A stretch of DNA of 15,078 bases from Actinophytocola sp045807065 (GCF_045807065.1 NZ_JBJMIE010000013.1:1-15078); one strand, 5' to 3'; counted from the stretch's first letter, positions 7,157 through 14,027 are shown. Program-made: numbers and translations. Notes: a model not told the origin generated them from the sequence alone.

Positions 7157-7453
7157 CTCCTCGCCGGTTTGGCATGACTCACTCGAATGGCTTCACGTCG
7201 GCAACGCGTATTGGTGGCTGACACCGCACATCCTCGTGCTCCCGCTGCTTCCACTGCTTGCGGCGGCCCAGCGGATCCTGCTGGCTCCGCGCCCCGTCTC
7301 CTCCGGCGGCGTGGGGCTGCGCCAGTTCCACACCTCCTCGCCACCAAGAGCGGCCATGCTTTCTCGACCCGGTGTCGTTTCCATTCGAGACGGTCGCCGC
7401 GGCCGCGGTGTAGCGTGGCCCGCAGCTCGCCCGATCATGAGGAGAACAGCGCG
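7157..7453. other. intergenic region without a convincing gene
   Basis: About 300 bases between the peptidase terminator and the reductase gene. Reading frames here have mixed, weak codon preference. One plus-strand frame (about 7176-7300) reads as a hydrophobic stretch (AYWWLTPHILVLPLLPLL, then AAAQRILLAPR) with no good start or ribosome-binding site. It may be the relic of a membrane-protein gene or chance. The reductase promoter should lie near the right end. A ribosome-binding motif GAGGAGA precedes the ATG at 7454. Confidence 0.4.
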
Positions 7454-8032
7454 ATGCGCGACCTGGTCTACACCGGTTTCATGTCGCTCGACGGCGTCGT
7501 GGACTCGCCCGGCGGCGGGCCGGGGGAGGAGCACCGCAGCGGTGGGTGGGTGTTCAAGGATCTGGAGTTCGTCCCGGAAGCCTGGTCGCTGAAGGGTGAG
7601 GAGCTCGCCGACACGACGGCGCTGATGTTCGGCCGCCGCAGCTACGAGGCGTTCGCGCCGGTCTGGCCCGGTTCGGAGGACCACGGCGACTACAAGGAGT
7701 TGCCCAAGTACGTGGTGTCGACCACGCTGTCCGACGACGCGCTCGTCGGCGGGTGGGGGCCGACGACCATCCTGCGGTCGACCGAGGACGTCGCCGCGCT
7801 CAAGGAGAGCGAGGGCGGCGCGGTCTTCATCCACGGGAGCGCGGAGCTGGCCCGGCGGCTGTCGGACGCGGGCCTGATCGACCAGTACAACCTGCTCGTC
7901 TTCCCTGTGCTGCTCGGTGCCGGGAAGAGCCTGTTCGGCCGGGCCGACCGGGACAAGCACATGCTGACGCTGCGGGAGTCGGAGAGCTACCCGAACGGGA
8001 TCCTGAAGCTGGTCTACGACGTCAAGCGCTGA
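7454..8032 (+). CDS. dihydrofolate reductase-fold protein (RibD C-terminal family)
   Basis: This 192-residue protein belongs to the RibD_C/DHFR-like superfamily. Marks are the opening strand with TGFMSLDGVVDSP (residues 7-19), LMFGRRSYEAFAPVW (57-71), VVSTTL (87-92), FIHGSAELARRL (125-136) and the closing GLIDQYNLLVFPVLLGAGKSLF (140-161). These form the NADPH-binding sheet and the conserved end of the family. Stand-alone actinobacterial members are presumed NAD(P)H-dependent reductases; nothing here links it to riboflavin or folate synthesis. The ATG at 7454 has GAGGAGA about 7 bases upstream. It stands alone and converges on the broken AraC-type gene. Confidence 0.88.
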   Translation: MRDLVYTGFMSLDGVVDSPGGGPGEEHRSGGWVFKDLEFVPEAWSLKGEELADTTALMFGRRSYEAFAPVWPGSEDHGDYKELPKYVVSTTLSDDALVGGWGPTTILRSTEDVAALKESEGGAVFIHGSAELARRLSDAGLIDQYNLLVFPVLLGAGKSLFGRADRDKHMLTLRESESYPNGILKLVYDVKR

Positions 8033-8042
8033 TCGAGGGCGA

Positions 8043-8460
8043 TCGCGCCCGCCCGTGCCCTTGCCCAGCTGCCCGACGGTGCGTCCGACGTAGGAGCGCG
8101 GTGCCCGGGCCAGGTGCGGCTCGTCGAAGTAGCCGAGCTTGGCGACGACGTCGGCGGCCGGGCGCCGGCAGCCAGCAGCTCCGCCGCCGTGCGGGCCCGC
8201 TCGATCTGCCGGACCGCGCCCCGCGTCAGTCCGGTCGCCGCGACGGCCGGGCGGCAACCCCGCAGCACCTCGGCGACGAGCGGGGCACGGACTGCGGTCC
8301 CGGCCGGGACGAGCCTGGCGACCAGGGTCTCGGCGTCGTCGCGGCCGGGTGTTCTCCCAGCGCGCGCCGGTAGGCCGCGGATCCTCGGTGGGCGCGAAGA
8401 CCTCGGCTCGGCGTCTCCCAGCGCGCGCCGGTAGGCCATCTCCCAACGGTGTTCGTCCTG
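8043..8460 (-). pseudogene. broken AraC-family regulator
   Basis: Read on the minus strand, one frame gives DEHRWEMAYRRALGDAEPR, and later LVAEVLRG, ATGLTRGAVRQIERARTAAE and LLAAGARP. The sequence then continues only in another frame as ADVVAKLGYFDEPHLARAPR and SYVGRTVGQLGKG. Together these are the two helix-turn-helix units of an AraC-family DNA-binding domain, interrupted by a one-base loss near 8155. The N-terminal sensing domain is almost absent: only about 60 residues precede the first HTH, and this part holds a 24-base direct repeat in different frames. Frameshift, missing domain and internal repeat argue for a decayed gene. A sequencing error could explain the frameshift but not the missing domain. 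Confidence 0.65.
8353..8437. repeat. two copies of a 24-base direct repeat inside the AraC-type pseudogene
   Basis: Identical 24-base copies (core CCCAGCGCGCGCCGGTAGG) occupy 8353-8376 and 8414-8437, 61 bases apart in register. Because 61 is not a multiple of three, the copies are read in different frames of the relic gene (AYRRALG in one, GLPARAG in the other). This fits a short tandem duplication during gene decay. Confidence 0.7.
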
Positions 8461-8677
8461 TGTGGACGCTGTCCCGCACGGCGTGGACGAACCGTAGTCC
8501 TGTCGCGAGCCGCAAGTCCCCAGTAGCCGGTACGCCCGGGTTCGAGCCGACCGCCCTGTATCGGTCGTCGCGGCGCGTGTTGGCCTGTGTGGGCCGCACC
8601 GCGGGTGTTCGCGAGTTCCCAGGATTCCCCAAGATTTTGGGCCAAGACTGGGTTCAGGGCGAGAAGGGAAGTGTGCG
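8461..8677. promoter_or_regulatory. leader/promoter region of the electron-transfer operon
   Basis: No gene is seen here. Close to the operon start is a hairpin-like CCCAA-GATT-TTGGG (8628-8641), immediately followed by a second, shorter copy-like element CCAAGACTGGG (8642-8652; compare CCAAGATTTTGGG at 8629-8641). These may be regulator sites. GAGAAGGGAAG (8661-8671) is the ribosome-binding region for the GTG at 8678. I could not define -10/-35 boxes. Confidence 0.35.
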
Positions 8678-8980
8678 GTGAACACTGGACTACCTGGGCG
8701 GATCACCCGGCGTGAGGAAGGGCGCCGTCGGGTGTCGATGGTGACTCGGCTGGTGGCGATCGGGGCCACCGCGGTGGCCGTGGTGGCCGGTGTGGCGTTC
8801 GCACAGCAGTCGGCGAGCACCGCGTCGGGTGGTGGTTCGGGGTCGGACGGCTCGGTGACCGACGACGACGGGGCGAGCACCGGGACGGGCTCGTCGGACG
8901 ACGGGTCCCAGTGGGGTGGGCCGCCGGTCACGCTGCCCGGCGACGGCGCGCCGAGCCACGGATCGACGGGTGGGTCATGA
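8678..8980 (+). CDS. small exported or membrane-anchored Ser/Gly/Asp-rich protein
   Basis: This 100-residue protein has a basic start, one hydrophobic helix (about 22-41, RLVAIGATAVAVVAGVAFAQ) and a low-complexity tail rich in Gly, Ser, Thr and Asp. The helix may be a signal peptide or an anchor, leaving the tail outside the cytoplasm. It is the first of five overlapping genes, and its stop overlaps the ApbE-type start (ATGA). In related gene sets the ApbE gene commonly accompanies a substrate with an FMN-binding domain; this protein lacks that domain, though the tail contains DGASTGT (64-70), loosely like the flavinylation pattern D-x-x-(S/T)-x-A-(S/T). The GTG at 8678 is chosen for its ribosome-binding site; ATG at codon 21 is an alternative. 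Function unknown. Confidence 0.7.
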   Translation: MNTGLPGRITRREEGRRRVSMVTRLVAIGATAVAVVAGVAFAQQSASTASGGGSGSDGSVTDDDGASTGTGSSDDGSQWGGPPVTLPGDGAPSHGSTGGS

Positions 8981-9900
8981 CCGCCACGACGTCGTTCCCC
9001 GCGCTGGGCACGACCGCGCAGGTCGTGGTGACCGAGCCGGGACGGCTGGCGCGGGCGGCGGACGCGTTGCGCACCCAGCTGGCCGAGCTCGACGTGGCCT
9101 GCAGCCGGTTCCGCGCCGACTCGGAGATCTCCCGCCTGCACGAGGCGGCCGGCGTGTGTACCACCGTCAGCCCGCTGCTGTTCGACGCCCTCGACGTGGC
9201 GCTGTGGGCGGCCGAGCGCAGCGGCGGGCTGGTGGATCCGACCGTCGGGCACGCGGTCCGCGACCTCGGCTACGACCGTGACTTCGCCCGGGTGGCCCTC
9301 GACGGGCCGCCGGTGCACAAGGCGCGGCCCGCTCCCGGTTGGTGGCGGGTCACGATGAACGCCGCCACGGGCCGGGTCCTGCTGCCGCGCGGGGTCAGTC
9401 TCGACCTCGGCGCGACGGCCAAGGCGTTCGCCGCGGACCGGGCCGCCACCGGGCTGGCAGGCGAACTCGGCTGTGGTGTCCTCGTCAACCTCGGCGGTGA
9501 CGTGGCGGTGTCCGGGCCGGCGCCGGACGGCGGTTGGCGGATCACCGTCGGCGAGGACCACGCCGTGACCGATCCAGCCCGCGATCCGGTGATCGCCTTC
9601 GACCGGGGTGGGCTCGCGACGTCCAGCACGACACGGCGGCGCTGGCGGCGCGGCGGGCGAACCATCCACCACATCGTGGACCCACGCACCGGTGACCTGC
9701 CGGCCGCGGTGTGGCGCACGGTGAGCGTGGCGGCCCGCGGCTGCGTGTCCGCGAACACCGCCGCCACCGCGGCGATCGTGCTGGGGGAGGACGCGCCCGG
9801 CTGGCTCGCGGTGCGCGGACTGCCGGCCCGGCTGGTCGGGGTCGACGGCACGGTCCGCGTCACCGACGGCTGGCCGTCCGGTGTGGAGTGTGCGTCGTGA
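8977..9900 (+). CDS. apbE: ApbE-type FAD:protein FMN transferase
   Basis: This 307-residue enzyme would attach FMN from FAD to a Ser/Thr of a target flavoprotein, using Mg2+. Family motifs appear in order: CSRFRADSEISRLHEA (42-57), GLVDPTVG (84-91), SLDLGATAKAFAAD (141-154), NLGGDVAVSG (171-180), GLATSSTTRRRW (212-223), HHIVDPRTGD (231-240) and SANTAATAAIVLG (258-270). In the well-studied enzymes the last motif reads AD-x-x-x-T with a metal-binding Asp; here that position is Asn260, while Thr264 is kept. From memory, Asn occurs in some actinobacterial relatives. No signal peptide or lipobox is visible, so it probably acts in the cytoplasm. Both ends overlap neighbouring genes by 4 bases (ATGA, GTGA). 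Confidence 0.93.
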   Translation: MTATTSFPALGTTAQVVVTEPGRLARAADALRTQLAELDVACSRFRADSEISRLHEAAGVCTTVSPLLFDALDVALWAAERSGGLVDPTVGHAVRDLGYDRDFARVALDGPPVHKARPAPGWWRVTMNAATGRVLLPRGVSLDLGATAKAFAADRAATGLAGELGCGVLVNLGGDVAVSGPAPDGGWRITVGEDHAVTDPARDPVIAFDRGGLATSSTTRRRWRRGGRTIHHIVDPRTGDLPAAVWRTVSVAARGCVSANTAATAAIVLGEDAPGWLAVRGLPARLVGVDGTVRVTDGWPSGVECAS

Positions 9901-10460
9901 ACGTCCTGTGGTACGCCAGCCGCGCGACCGGCCTGCTGTCGCTGGTGCTGCTCACGTCTGTCGTCGTGCTCGGCGCGCTCAGCGGTGGGCGGGTGTCCTC
10001 CGCGCGCTGGCCGCGGTTCGCGGTGACCGCGCTGCACCGCAACCTCACACTGCTCACCCTCACGTTCGTGGTGGTGCACGTGAGCACGGCGATCATCGAC
10101 GGCTACGCGGGAATCGCCTGGCTGGACGCCGTGCTCCCGTTCGTGTCGGTCTACCAGCCGTTCTGGCTCGGGCTCGGTGCGATCGCGTTCGACCTGTTCG
10201 TCGCACTGCTGGTGTCCAGCCTGCTGCGCCCGCACGTCAACCCGCGCCTGTGGCGGGGGCTGCACTGGACGGCGTACGCGTGCTGGCCGGTAGCCGTCAC
10301 GCACGGGGTCGGCATCGGTGGTGCGGACAGCCGGATCGGCTGGGTGCTCGCGGTGGTCGGGGCGTGCGTGTTGGCGGTGGCGTCGGCCTGCGTGTGGCGG
10401 GCGACCGTCGTACACGCGGATACCGAGGCTCGGCGGGGCGCACCCGAGGGCGTGCGGTGA
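9897..10460 (+). CDS. cytochrome b-like / ferric reductase-like transmembrane protein
   Basis: This 187-residue membrane protein has about five helices (near 12-29, 48-66, 88-110, 121-138 and 146-167). Two histidine pairs sit in helices: His47 and His61 (LHRNLTLLTLTFVVVHV) and His123 and His136 (LHWTAYACWPVAVTH), with 13 and 12 residues between them. This spacing is typical of two stacked b-type hemes held between two helices, as in the ferric reductase-like transmembrane domain. It lacks the FAD/NAD reductase domain of full-length ferric reductases, so electrons must come from a partner, most simply the NuoF-like protein and ferredoxin encoded next. The GTG start overlaps the ApbE stop (GTGA) and its stop overlaps the next GTG. 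Confidence 0.85.
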   Translation: MNVLWYASRATGLLSLVLLTSVVVLGALSGGRVSSARWPRFAVTALHRNLTLLTLTFVVVHVSTAIIDGYAGIAWLDAVLPFVSVYQPFWLGLGAIAFDLFVALLVSSLLRPHVNPRLWRGLHWTAYACWPVAVTHGVGIGGADSRIGWVLAVVGACVLAVASACVWRATVVHADTEARRGAPEGVR

Positions 10461-11734
10461 ACACGTCGTACGCGTCGGTGGTGCCCCCACCGGCCGGCGC
10501 CGACCAACGGCTGCTCGCGGGGTGGCGGGAGGAGCGGCGCGCCGCGGGCCTCGCCGCCCATCGCGCCCGCTACGGTCCCCTGCCGCTCGCCGTCGCGCCG
10601 GATGACCTCCTCACCGCCATCGAGCTGGCCGGGCTGCGTGGCCGCGGCGGCGCGGGCTTCCCGACGGCTCGCAAGCTGCGCGCGGTGGCGGCCGGGCCGC
10701 GTCGGGCGACGGTCGTCGTCAACGCCTGCGAGGGCGAGCCGGTCAGCGAGAAGGACCACACGCTGCTCGCGCTCGCCCCGCACCTGGTACTCGACGGAGC
10801 GGTGCTCGCCGCGCACGCGATCGCGGCTGTCGAGATCATCCTCTGCCACCACGAGGGCGATCCGCTCGCCGGCGTGGTGCACGCGGCACTGGCCGAACGA
10901 CAGGGCGACCCGGTCGCGACCCGCCTGCAGCCGGTGCCGCAGCGGTATGTGGCGAGCGAGGAGTCGGCACTGGTCAACCTGATCAACACCGGCGACGCCC
11001 GACCGACCACGAAACCACCCCGCCCGGACGAGCGTGGCGTCGGCGGCCGACCCACGCTGGTGTCGAACGCCGAGACCCTCGCGCAGCTCGCGCTCATCGC
11101 CCGCTTCGGGCCGGCCTGGTTCCGCACCCAGGGCACCGCCGAGTCGCCCGGCACGACACTGGTCACGCTTTCCGGCGCGGTCGGCAAGGCAGGCGTGTAC
11201 GAGATCGCCCTGGGCACACCGATCGACCGCGTGCTGGGCGTCGCCAGGCCCGCCCCCACCACGCCGGCCGTGCTCGTCGGCGGCGTCGGCGGGGCATGGC
11301 TGCCGCTGCCGGCCGCGTGCCGGGTGCCGCTGGCCCACCGCGAACTGACCGACGCGGGTGCGACGCTCGGTGTCGGTGCGCTGTTCGTGCTGCCGCCCGA
11401 CGCCTGCGGGCTGGCCGAGACGGCCCGGATCATGCACTACCTCGCCGCCCAGTCGGCGTCCCAGTGCGGGCCGTGCATGTTCGGGCTACCCGCACTGGCG
11501 GACGACCTCGCCATGCTCGCGCGGGGCGGGCACGTCGGCGCACGGCTGCGGCACCACCTCGACGTGGTCGGCGGTCGCGGCGCGTGCCGGCATCCCGACG
11601 GCGCCGTGCGGCTCGCCCGCAGCGCACTGCACACGTTCGCCCCGGACGTCCGCGACCACCTCGCCGGTCGCCCCTGCAGGTACTCCCGCCGTGTCCACAT
11701 CAGACTGCACCGATCAGGGAGATGGCCGCGATGA
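10457..11734 (+). CDS. NuoF-like NADH-binding FMN/iron-sulfur oxidoreductase
   Basis: This 425-residue protein is related to the 51-kDa (NuoF) subunit of complex I but is not part of a complex I operon. It shows the NADH/FMN fold with GLRGRGGAGFPTARKL (59-74), NACEGEPVSEKDH (89-101), YVASEESALVNL (164-175) and VSNAETLAQLALI (202-214). An SLBB-type stretch (TTLVTLSGAVGKAGVYEIALG, 233-253) and LVGGVGGAWLP (273-283) follow. In the iron-sulfur region only three of the four usual cysteines are found: Cys337, Cys340 and Cys377 (ASQCGPC and GRGACRHPDG); the first position is Ala334. It would take electrons from NAD(P)H and pass them through FMN to the adjacent ferredoxin or cytochrome b. Its stop overlaps the ferredoxin start. 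Confidence 0.88.
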   Translation: MNTSYASVVPPPAGADQRLLAGWREERRAAGLAAHRARYGPLPLAVAPDDLLTAIELAGLRGRGGAGFPTARKLRAVAAGPRRATVVVNACEGEPVSEKDHTLLALAPHLVLDGAVLAAHAIAAVEIILCHHEGDPLAGVVHAALAERQGDPVATRLQPVPQRYVASEESALVNLINTGDARPTTKPPRPDERGVGGRPTLVSNAETLAQLALIARFGPAWFRTQGTAESPGTTLVTLSGAVGKAGVYEIALGTPIDRVLGVARPAPTTPAVLVGGVGGAWLPLPAACRVPLAHRELTDAGATLGVGALFVLPPDACGLAETARIMHYLAAQSASQCGPCMFGLPALADDLAMLARGGHVGARLRHHLDVVGGRGACRHPDGAVRLARSALHTFAPDVRDHLAGRPCRYSRRVHIRLHRSGRWPR

Positions 11735-11928
11735 CCGGGGAACTGCGCGTGGACCCGATCGCCTGCCGCGCACACGGCATGTGCGCCGAACTGCTCCCCG
11801 AGATGATCGAGCTCGACGAATGGGGCTACCCGATCATCGCTCCGGGTCCGGTGACCAGCCGGCTGCGGGCGGACGCGGCGGTCGCCGTCGCCGCGTGCCC
11901 GACGCTGGCGCTGCGGCTGCGCCGCTGA
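11731..11928 (+). CDS. 3Fe-4S-type ferredoxin
   Basis: This 65-residue ferredoxin has the layout CRAHGMC (Cys12, Cys18) with His15 where 4Fe-4S proteins carry the second cysteine, and ACPTLAL with Cys56. This C-x5-C...CP pattern is typical of small 3Fe-4S ferredoxins that serve cytochromes P450 and similar oxidoreductases in actinomycetes. The middle (LLPEMIELDEWGYPII) is also characteristic. ATG at 11731 is preferred: it overlaps the NuoF-like stop (ATGA) and lies 9 bases after AGGGAG. An ATG at 11722 is too close to that motif. As the last gene of the operon it is the likely electron carrier between the NuoF-like protein and the membrane cytochrome, or an outlet to another enzyme. Confidence 0.92.
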   Translation: MTGELRVDPIACRAHGMCAELLPEMIELDEWGYPIIAPGPVTSRLRADAAVAVAACPTLALRLRR

Positions 11929-11939
11929 TCCGGTGGTGT

Positions 11940-12473
11940 TCAGTCGTCGTCGCCGTGGTGGGTGGGCGCGACGTATTTGGTGTCGTGCCAGACGGCGCGT
12001 GCGCCGGAGTCGCCGATGCGCACGACCTGCACGGCGGAGACGGCGGCGAAGCCGATGATCAGGACGGTGAGCGCGAGCGCGGCGGGTCGGGCCCAGCGCG
12101 GCACGGGGGAGGTTGTGGTGCCGGGGCCGTTGGCGCGGGTGGTGCGGGCGCGGTAGTGGTCCAGCAGGGTCAGCGCGGCGAGCGTGACGGTCATCGGCAC
12201 GACGAACGCGAGTAGTTGGTCGCCGAGTTCGGCGTGTGTGTCGATCAGTGCGTCGTCCGGCAGGCGGTCGCGTAGTTCCTCGCCGGTGCTGGTGGCGATC
12301 GGGATGGCGAGGGTCGCGAGCGCCGCGAGAGCGACGACGGGCCAGCCGTATCGTCGTCGGGCTGTCGGCCATACCGCGACGACGATGCCGGTGAGCACGG
12401 CGAGCGGGACGAGCACGACGACCGCGTGCACCACGAGCGCGTGCAGTGGCAGACCGGCGATGAATGCGGGCAT
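11940..12473 (-). CDS. DUF2231 family membrane protein
   Basis: This 177-residue protein has four predicted helices (about 13-35, 44-62, 86-105 and 131-150). It opens with GLPLHALVVHAVVVLVPL (7-24), the family's hallmark with two histidines (11 and 16), and has STGEELRDRLPDDALIDTHAELGDQ (62-86) with His80 between helices two and three. DUF2231 proteins are uncharacterised; the conserved histidines could bind heme or metal, an inference that fits the neighbouring redox genes. The ATG at 12473 follows AGGGAAGG. A longer frame up to 12566 adds a non-hydrophobic, Pro-rich segment and is unlikely. The stop lies 11 bases from the convergent ferredoxin stop. Confidence 0.82.
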   Translation of the reverse strand: MPAFIAGLPLHALVVHAVVVLVPLAVLTGIVVAVWPTARRRYGWPVVALAALATLAIPIATSTGEELRDRLPDDALIDTHAELGDQLLAFVVPMTVTLAALTLLDHYRARTTRANGPGTTTSPVPRWARPAALALTVLIIGFAAVSAVQVVRIGDSGARAVWHDTKYVAPTHHGDDD

Positions 12474-12562
12474 GTGTGGCCTTCCCTGCGGGGCGGGGCC
12501 CGGTGGTCCCGCGTGGTCATCCAGGGATAGTGGCCGCTGAATCTGGGAAGAGTCTTGGAACT

Positions 12563-12589
12563 CCACGCGTACGGCGTCTTCGCGCGTGG
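12563..12589. promoter_or_regulatory. inverted repeat upstream of the DUF2231 gene
   Basis: CCACGCG (12563-12569) and CGCGTGG (12583-12589) form 7-bp arms around 13 bases, about 90 bases before the DUF2231 start. Possible regulator site or RNA hairpin; a chance match is quite possible in such GC-rich sequence. Confidence 0.25.
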
Positions 12590-12690
12590 TCCCACCGTGC
12601 CTTGCAGGTCGTTCGGCGACGGCGCGACGGCGCGACGATGTTCGGGGCGCTGGGCGAGATCACTTCCGCTCGACGTGTCCCGGTTCCGCG

Positions 12691-12710
12691 CGCCGGCGCC
12701 CGCGCCGGCG
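12691..12710 (-). terminator. hairpin terminator after the YceI gene
   Basis: CGCCGGCG-CCCG-CGCCGGCG forms an 8-bp perfect all-G/C stem with a 4-base loop. It lies about 50 bases beyond the YceI stop in the direction of transcription and before the DUF2231 gene, so it would separate the two transcripts. There is no T-run, as is common in actinomycetes. Each arm is also self-complementary. Confidence 0.5.
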
Positions 12711-12758
12711 TGAGTCGATGTGCCGGCGGGACGCGGCGTTCGGTGTGCCGGCCGGTTG

Positions 12759-13472
12759 TCAGCGGTGGTGGAGGACGAGGCGGAACTCGGCGGTGCCGTG
12801 GTCGGCCAGCGAGCCGAAGGGGCCGTAGCCGGTGGGGCTGGGAATGTCCCAGTCGGCGAACCGCACCGGCATGGATCCCGCCGTGTGCAGAGCGTCGCCG
12901 TCCTGGCGGGCGATGAGGGTGACGGTGACGGGGTGGGTCTGGCCGCGCAGGGACAGCTGCCCACCGACCGTCTTGGTGATGGCCTCGCCGGAGGCGATGG
13001 TCGAGTCGAGGGCGAGCGGTTCGGCCAGGGTGATGATGGCCTCGGGGTGATGACGGGTGTCGAGGCTGGTGGCCAGCTGGGGTGTGGTGGCGCCGTCGGT
13101 GGTGAGGGTGGTGAGATCGACGGTGAAGCGTGCGGCCGTCGCCTGGTCGCCGGTGATGGTGAGGCCGCCGGTGACGGAGTCGGTGCGTTGCACGACGTCG
13201 TTGCTGGCGAACAGGACTGTCTGCTGGATGCGGAAGCCGGCGGCGGAGCCGGTCGTGACGTCCCATTGGCCTGCGAGTGGGCCGGTGGGAGCACCCGTCG
13301 CGGCGGGCAGCGTGAACGGGGCGGGGACCGGCGCGAACTTCACGTAGAGGACGACCGACGCGACGAGCAGGACGACGAGTGCGGCGAGGGCGATGAGGAT
13401 GCGCCGTGTCCACCGTCGTCTCCGGCGGGGTCTGCGCTGGGGTGCCTGTGCGGTGGGTGATGAGGTGACCAT
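12759..13472 (-). CDS. membrane-anchored YceI family protein
   Basis: This 237-residue protein has a very basic N-terminus (about 12-24), one helix (25-46) and an extracytoplasmic YceI beta-barrel domain (about 66-236). Family marks are LAGQWDVTTGSAAGFRI (66-82), VVQRTDSVTGGLTI (93-106), FTVDLTTLTTD (116-126), LDTRHHPEAIITL (137-149), TVGGQLSLRGQTHPVTVTL (168-186) and FADWDIPSPTGYGPFG (205-220). Structurally studied YceI proteins bind long isoprenoid chains in the barrel. The helix lacks a clear cleavage site, so I read it as an anchor. The ATG at 13472 is 16 bases from the stop of the Ddn-like gene, with AAGGACGG upstream, so both belong to one operon. Its ligand may be an isoprenoid quinone or lipid carrier, by inference. 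Confidence 0.9.
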   Translation of the reverse strand: MVTSSPTAQAPQRRPRRRRRWTRRILIALAALVVLLVASVVLYVKFAPVPAPFTLPAATGAPTGPLAGQWDVTTGSAAGFRIQQTVLFASNDVVQRTDSVTGGLTITGDQATAARFTVDLTTLTTDGATTPQLATSLDTRHHPEAIITLAEPLALDSTIASGEAITKTVGGQLSLRGQTHPVTVTLIARQDGDALHTAGSMPVRFADWDIPSPTGYGPFGSLADHGTAEFRLVLHHR

Positions 13473-13488
13473 GTCGGACCGTCCTTGA

Positions 13489-13977
13489 TCAGGGTCGGGG
13501 CGGGGTGGGGGTGCGGAGGACGTGGAAGACGGGGTAGTCCGGCGCGATGGCGTCGAACTCGGCGAGGGGCGCGCCGGGGCTGAGTGGGACGTGCGGGCGG
13601 GCGCCGGGCACGGTGGCGAGGTAGCGCTGGAGGATCGGGCCTCGTTGCGCCACCGGGACCTCGACCAGCCGGCAGGGGCGGCGGCCGCGGCGGTGCAGGA
13701 CGGCGTGCCCGTCGGCGGCGCGGACGTTGCGGACCCAGTTGCACCGCTCGCCCAGCATCGGCACCAGGTACCACTGGCCGTGCCAGTCCGCCATGCCCAG
13801 CGGGAAGCGGGTCGGACGCCCCGACCGGCGGCCGGTGACCTCGAGGGTCACCCAGCGGCGGGGGAGCAGGCCCAGGCTGAACACGGCGGCCAACAAGCGC
13901 GCGAACCACCGGGCGGTGGCATCCGCGTGGCCGCCGCGGTACATCGTCCGCAGCCGCTCGGAGGAGTAGGGCCACAT
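13489..13977 (-). CDS. F420H2-dependent reductase of the Ddn/DUF385 type
   Basis: This 162-residue protein matches the deazaflavin (F420)-dependent nitroreductase/quinone reductase family. Marks are VTLEVTGRRSGRPTRFPLG (43-61), GQWYLVPMLGERCNWVRNVRAADG (67-90) and AVLHRRGRRPCRLVEVPV (92-109), which together form the split barrel that holds the F420 phosphate tail and ring. Mycobacterial Ddn reduces menaquinone and nitroimidazole prodrugs; the substrate here is not known. An amphipathic N-terminal stretch (20-40) may touch the membrane, as in Ddn. The start has an excellent AAAGGAGG. It is co-transcribed with the YceI gene and divergent from a TetR regulator, with an operator-like repeat between. 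Confidence 0.85.
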   Translation of the reverse strand: MWPYSSERLRTMYRGGHADATARWFARLLAAVFSLGLLPRRWVTLEVTGRRSGRPTRFPLGMADWHGQWYLVPMLGERCNWVRNVRAADGHAVLHRRGRRPCRLVEVPVAQRGPILQRYLATVPGARPHVPLSPGAPLAEFDAIAPDYPVFHVLRTPTPPRP

Positions 13978-14027
13978 GATCGTGCCTCCTTTGTCCTGGT
14001 CATCGCACGGTAAGCTTGGCTCGACAT

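Noticed and set aside
8538..8556. GGGTTCGAGCC, resembling a tRNA T-arm
   Set aside because: No acceptor stem, anticodon arm or D-arm can be built around it; an isolated match.
8014..9672. 552-residue open frame on the minus strand
   Set aside because: Most of it lies antisense to the apbE and small-protein genes and is Arg/Pro/Gly-rich. Only its last third carries the AraC-type remnant, reported as a pseudogene.
10457..11734. Part of a complex I (nuo) operon
   Set aside because: No other nuo subunit is nearby; the neighbours are apbE, a cytochrome b-like gene and a small ferredoxin, and the cluster cysteines differ.
12464..12916. 150-residue plus-strand frame between the DUF2231 and YceI genes
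   Set aside because: Gly/Arg-rich, no motif, no clear start signals; it overlaps a terminator hairpin and the YceI coding end.
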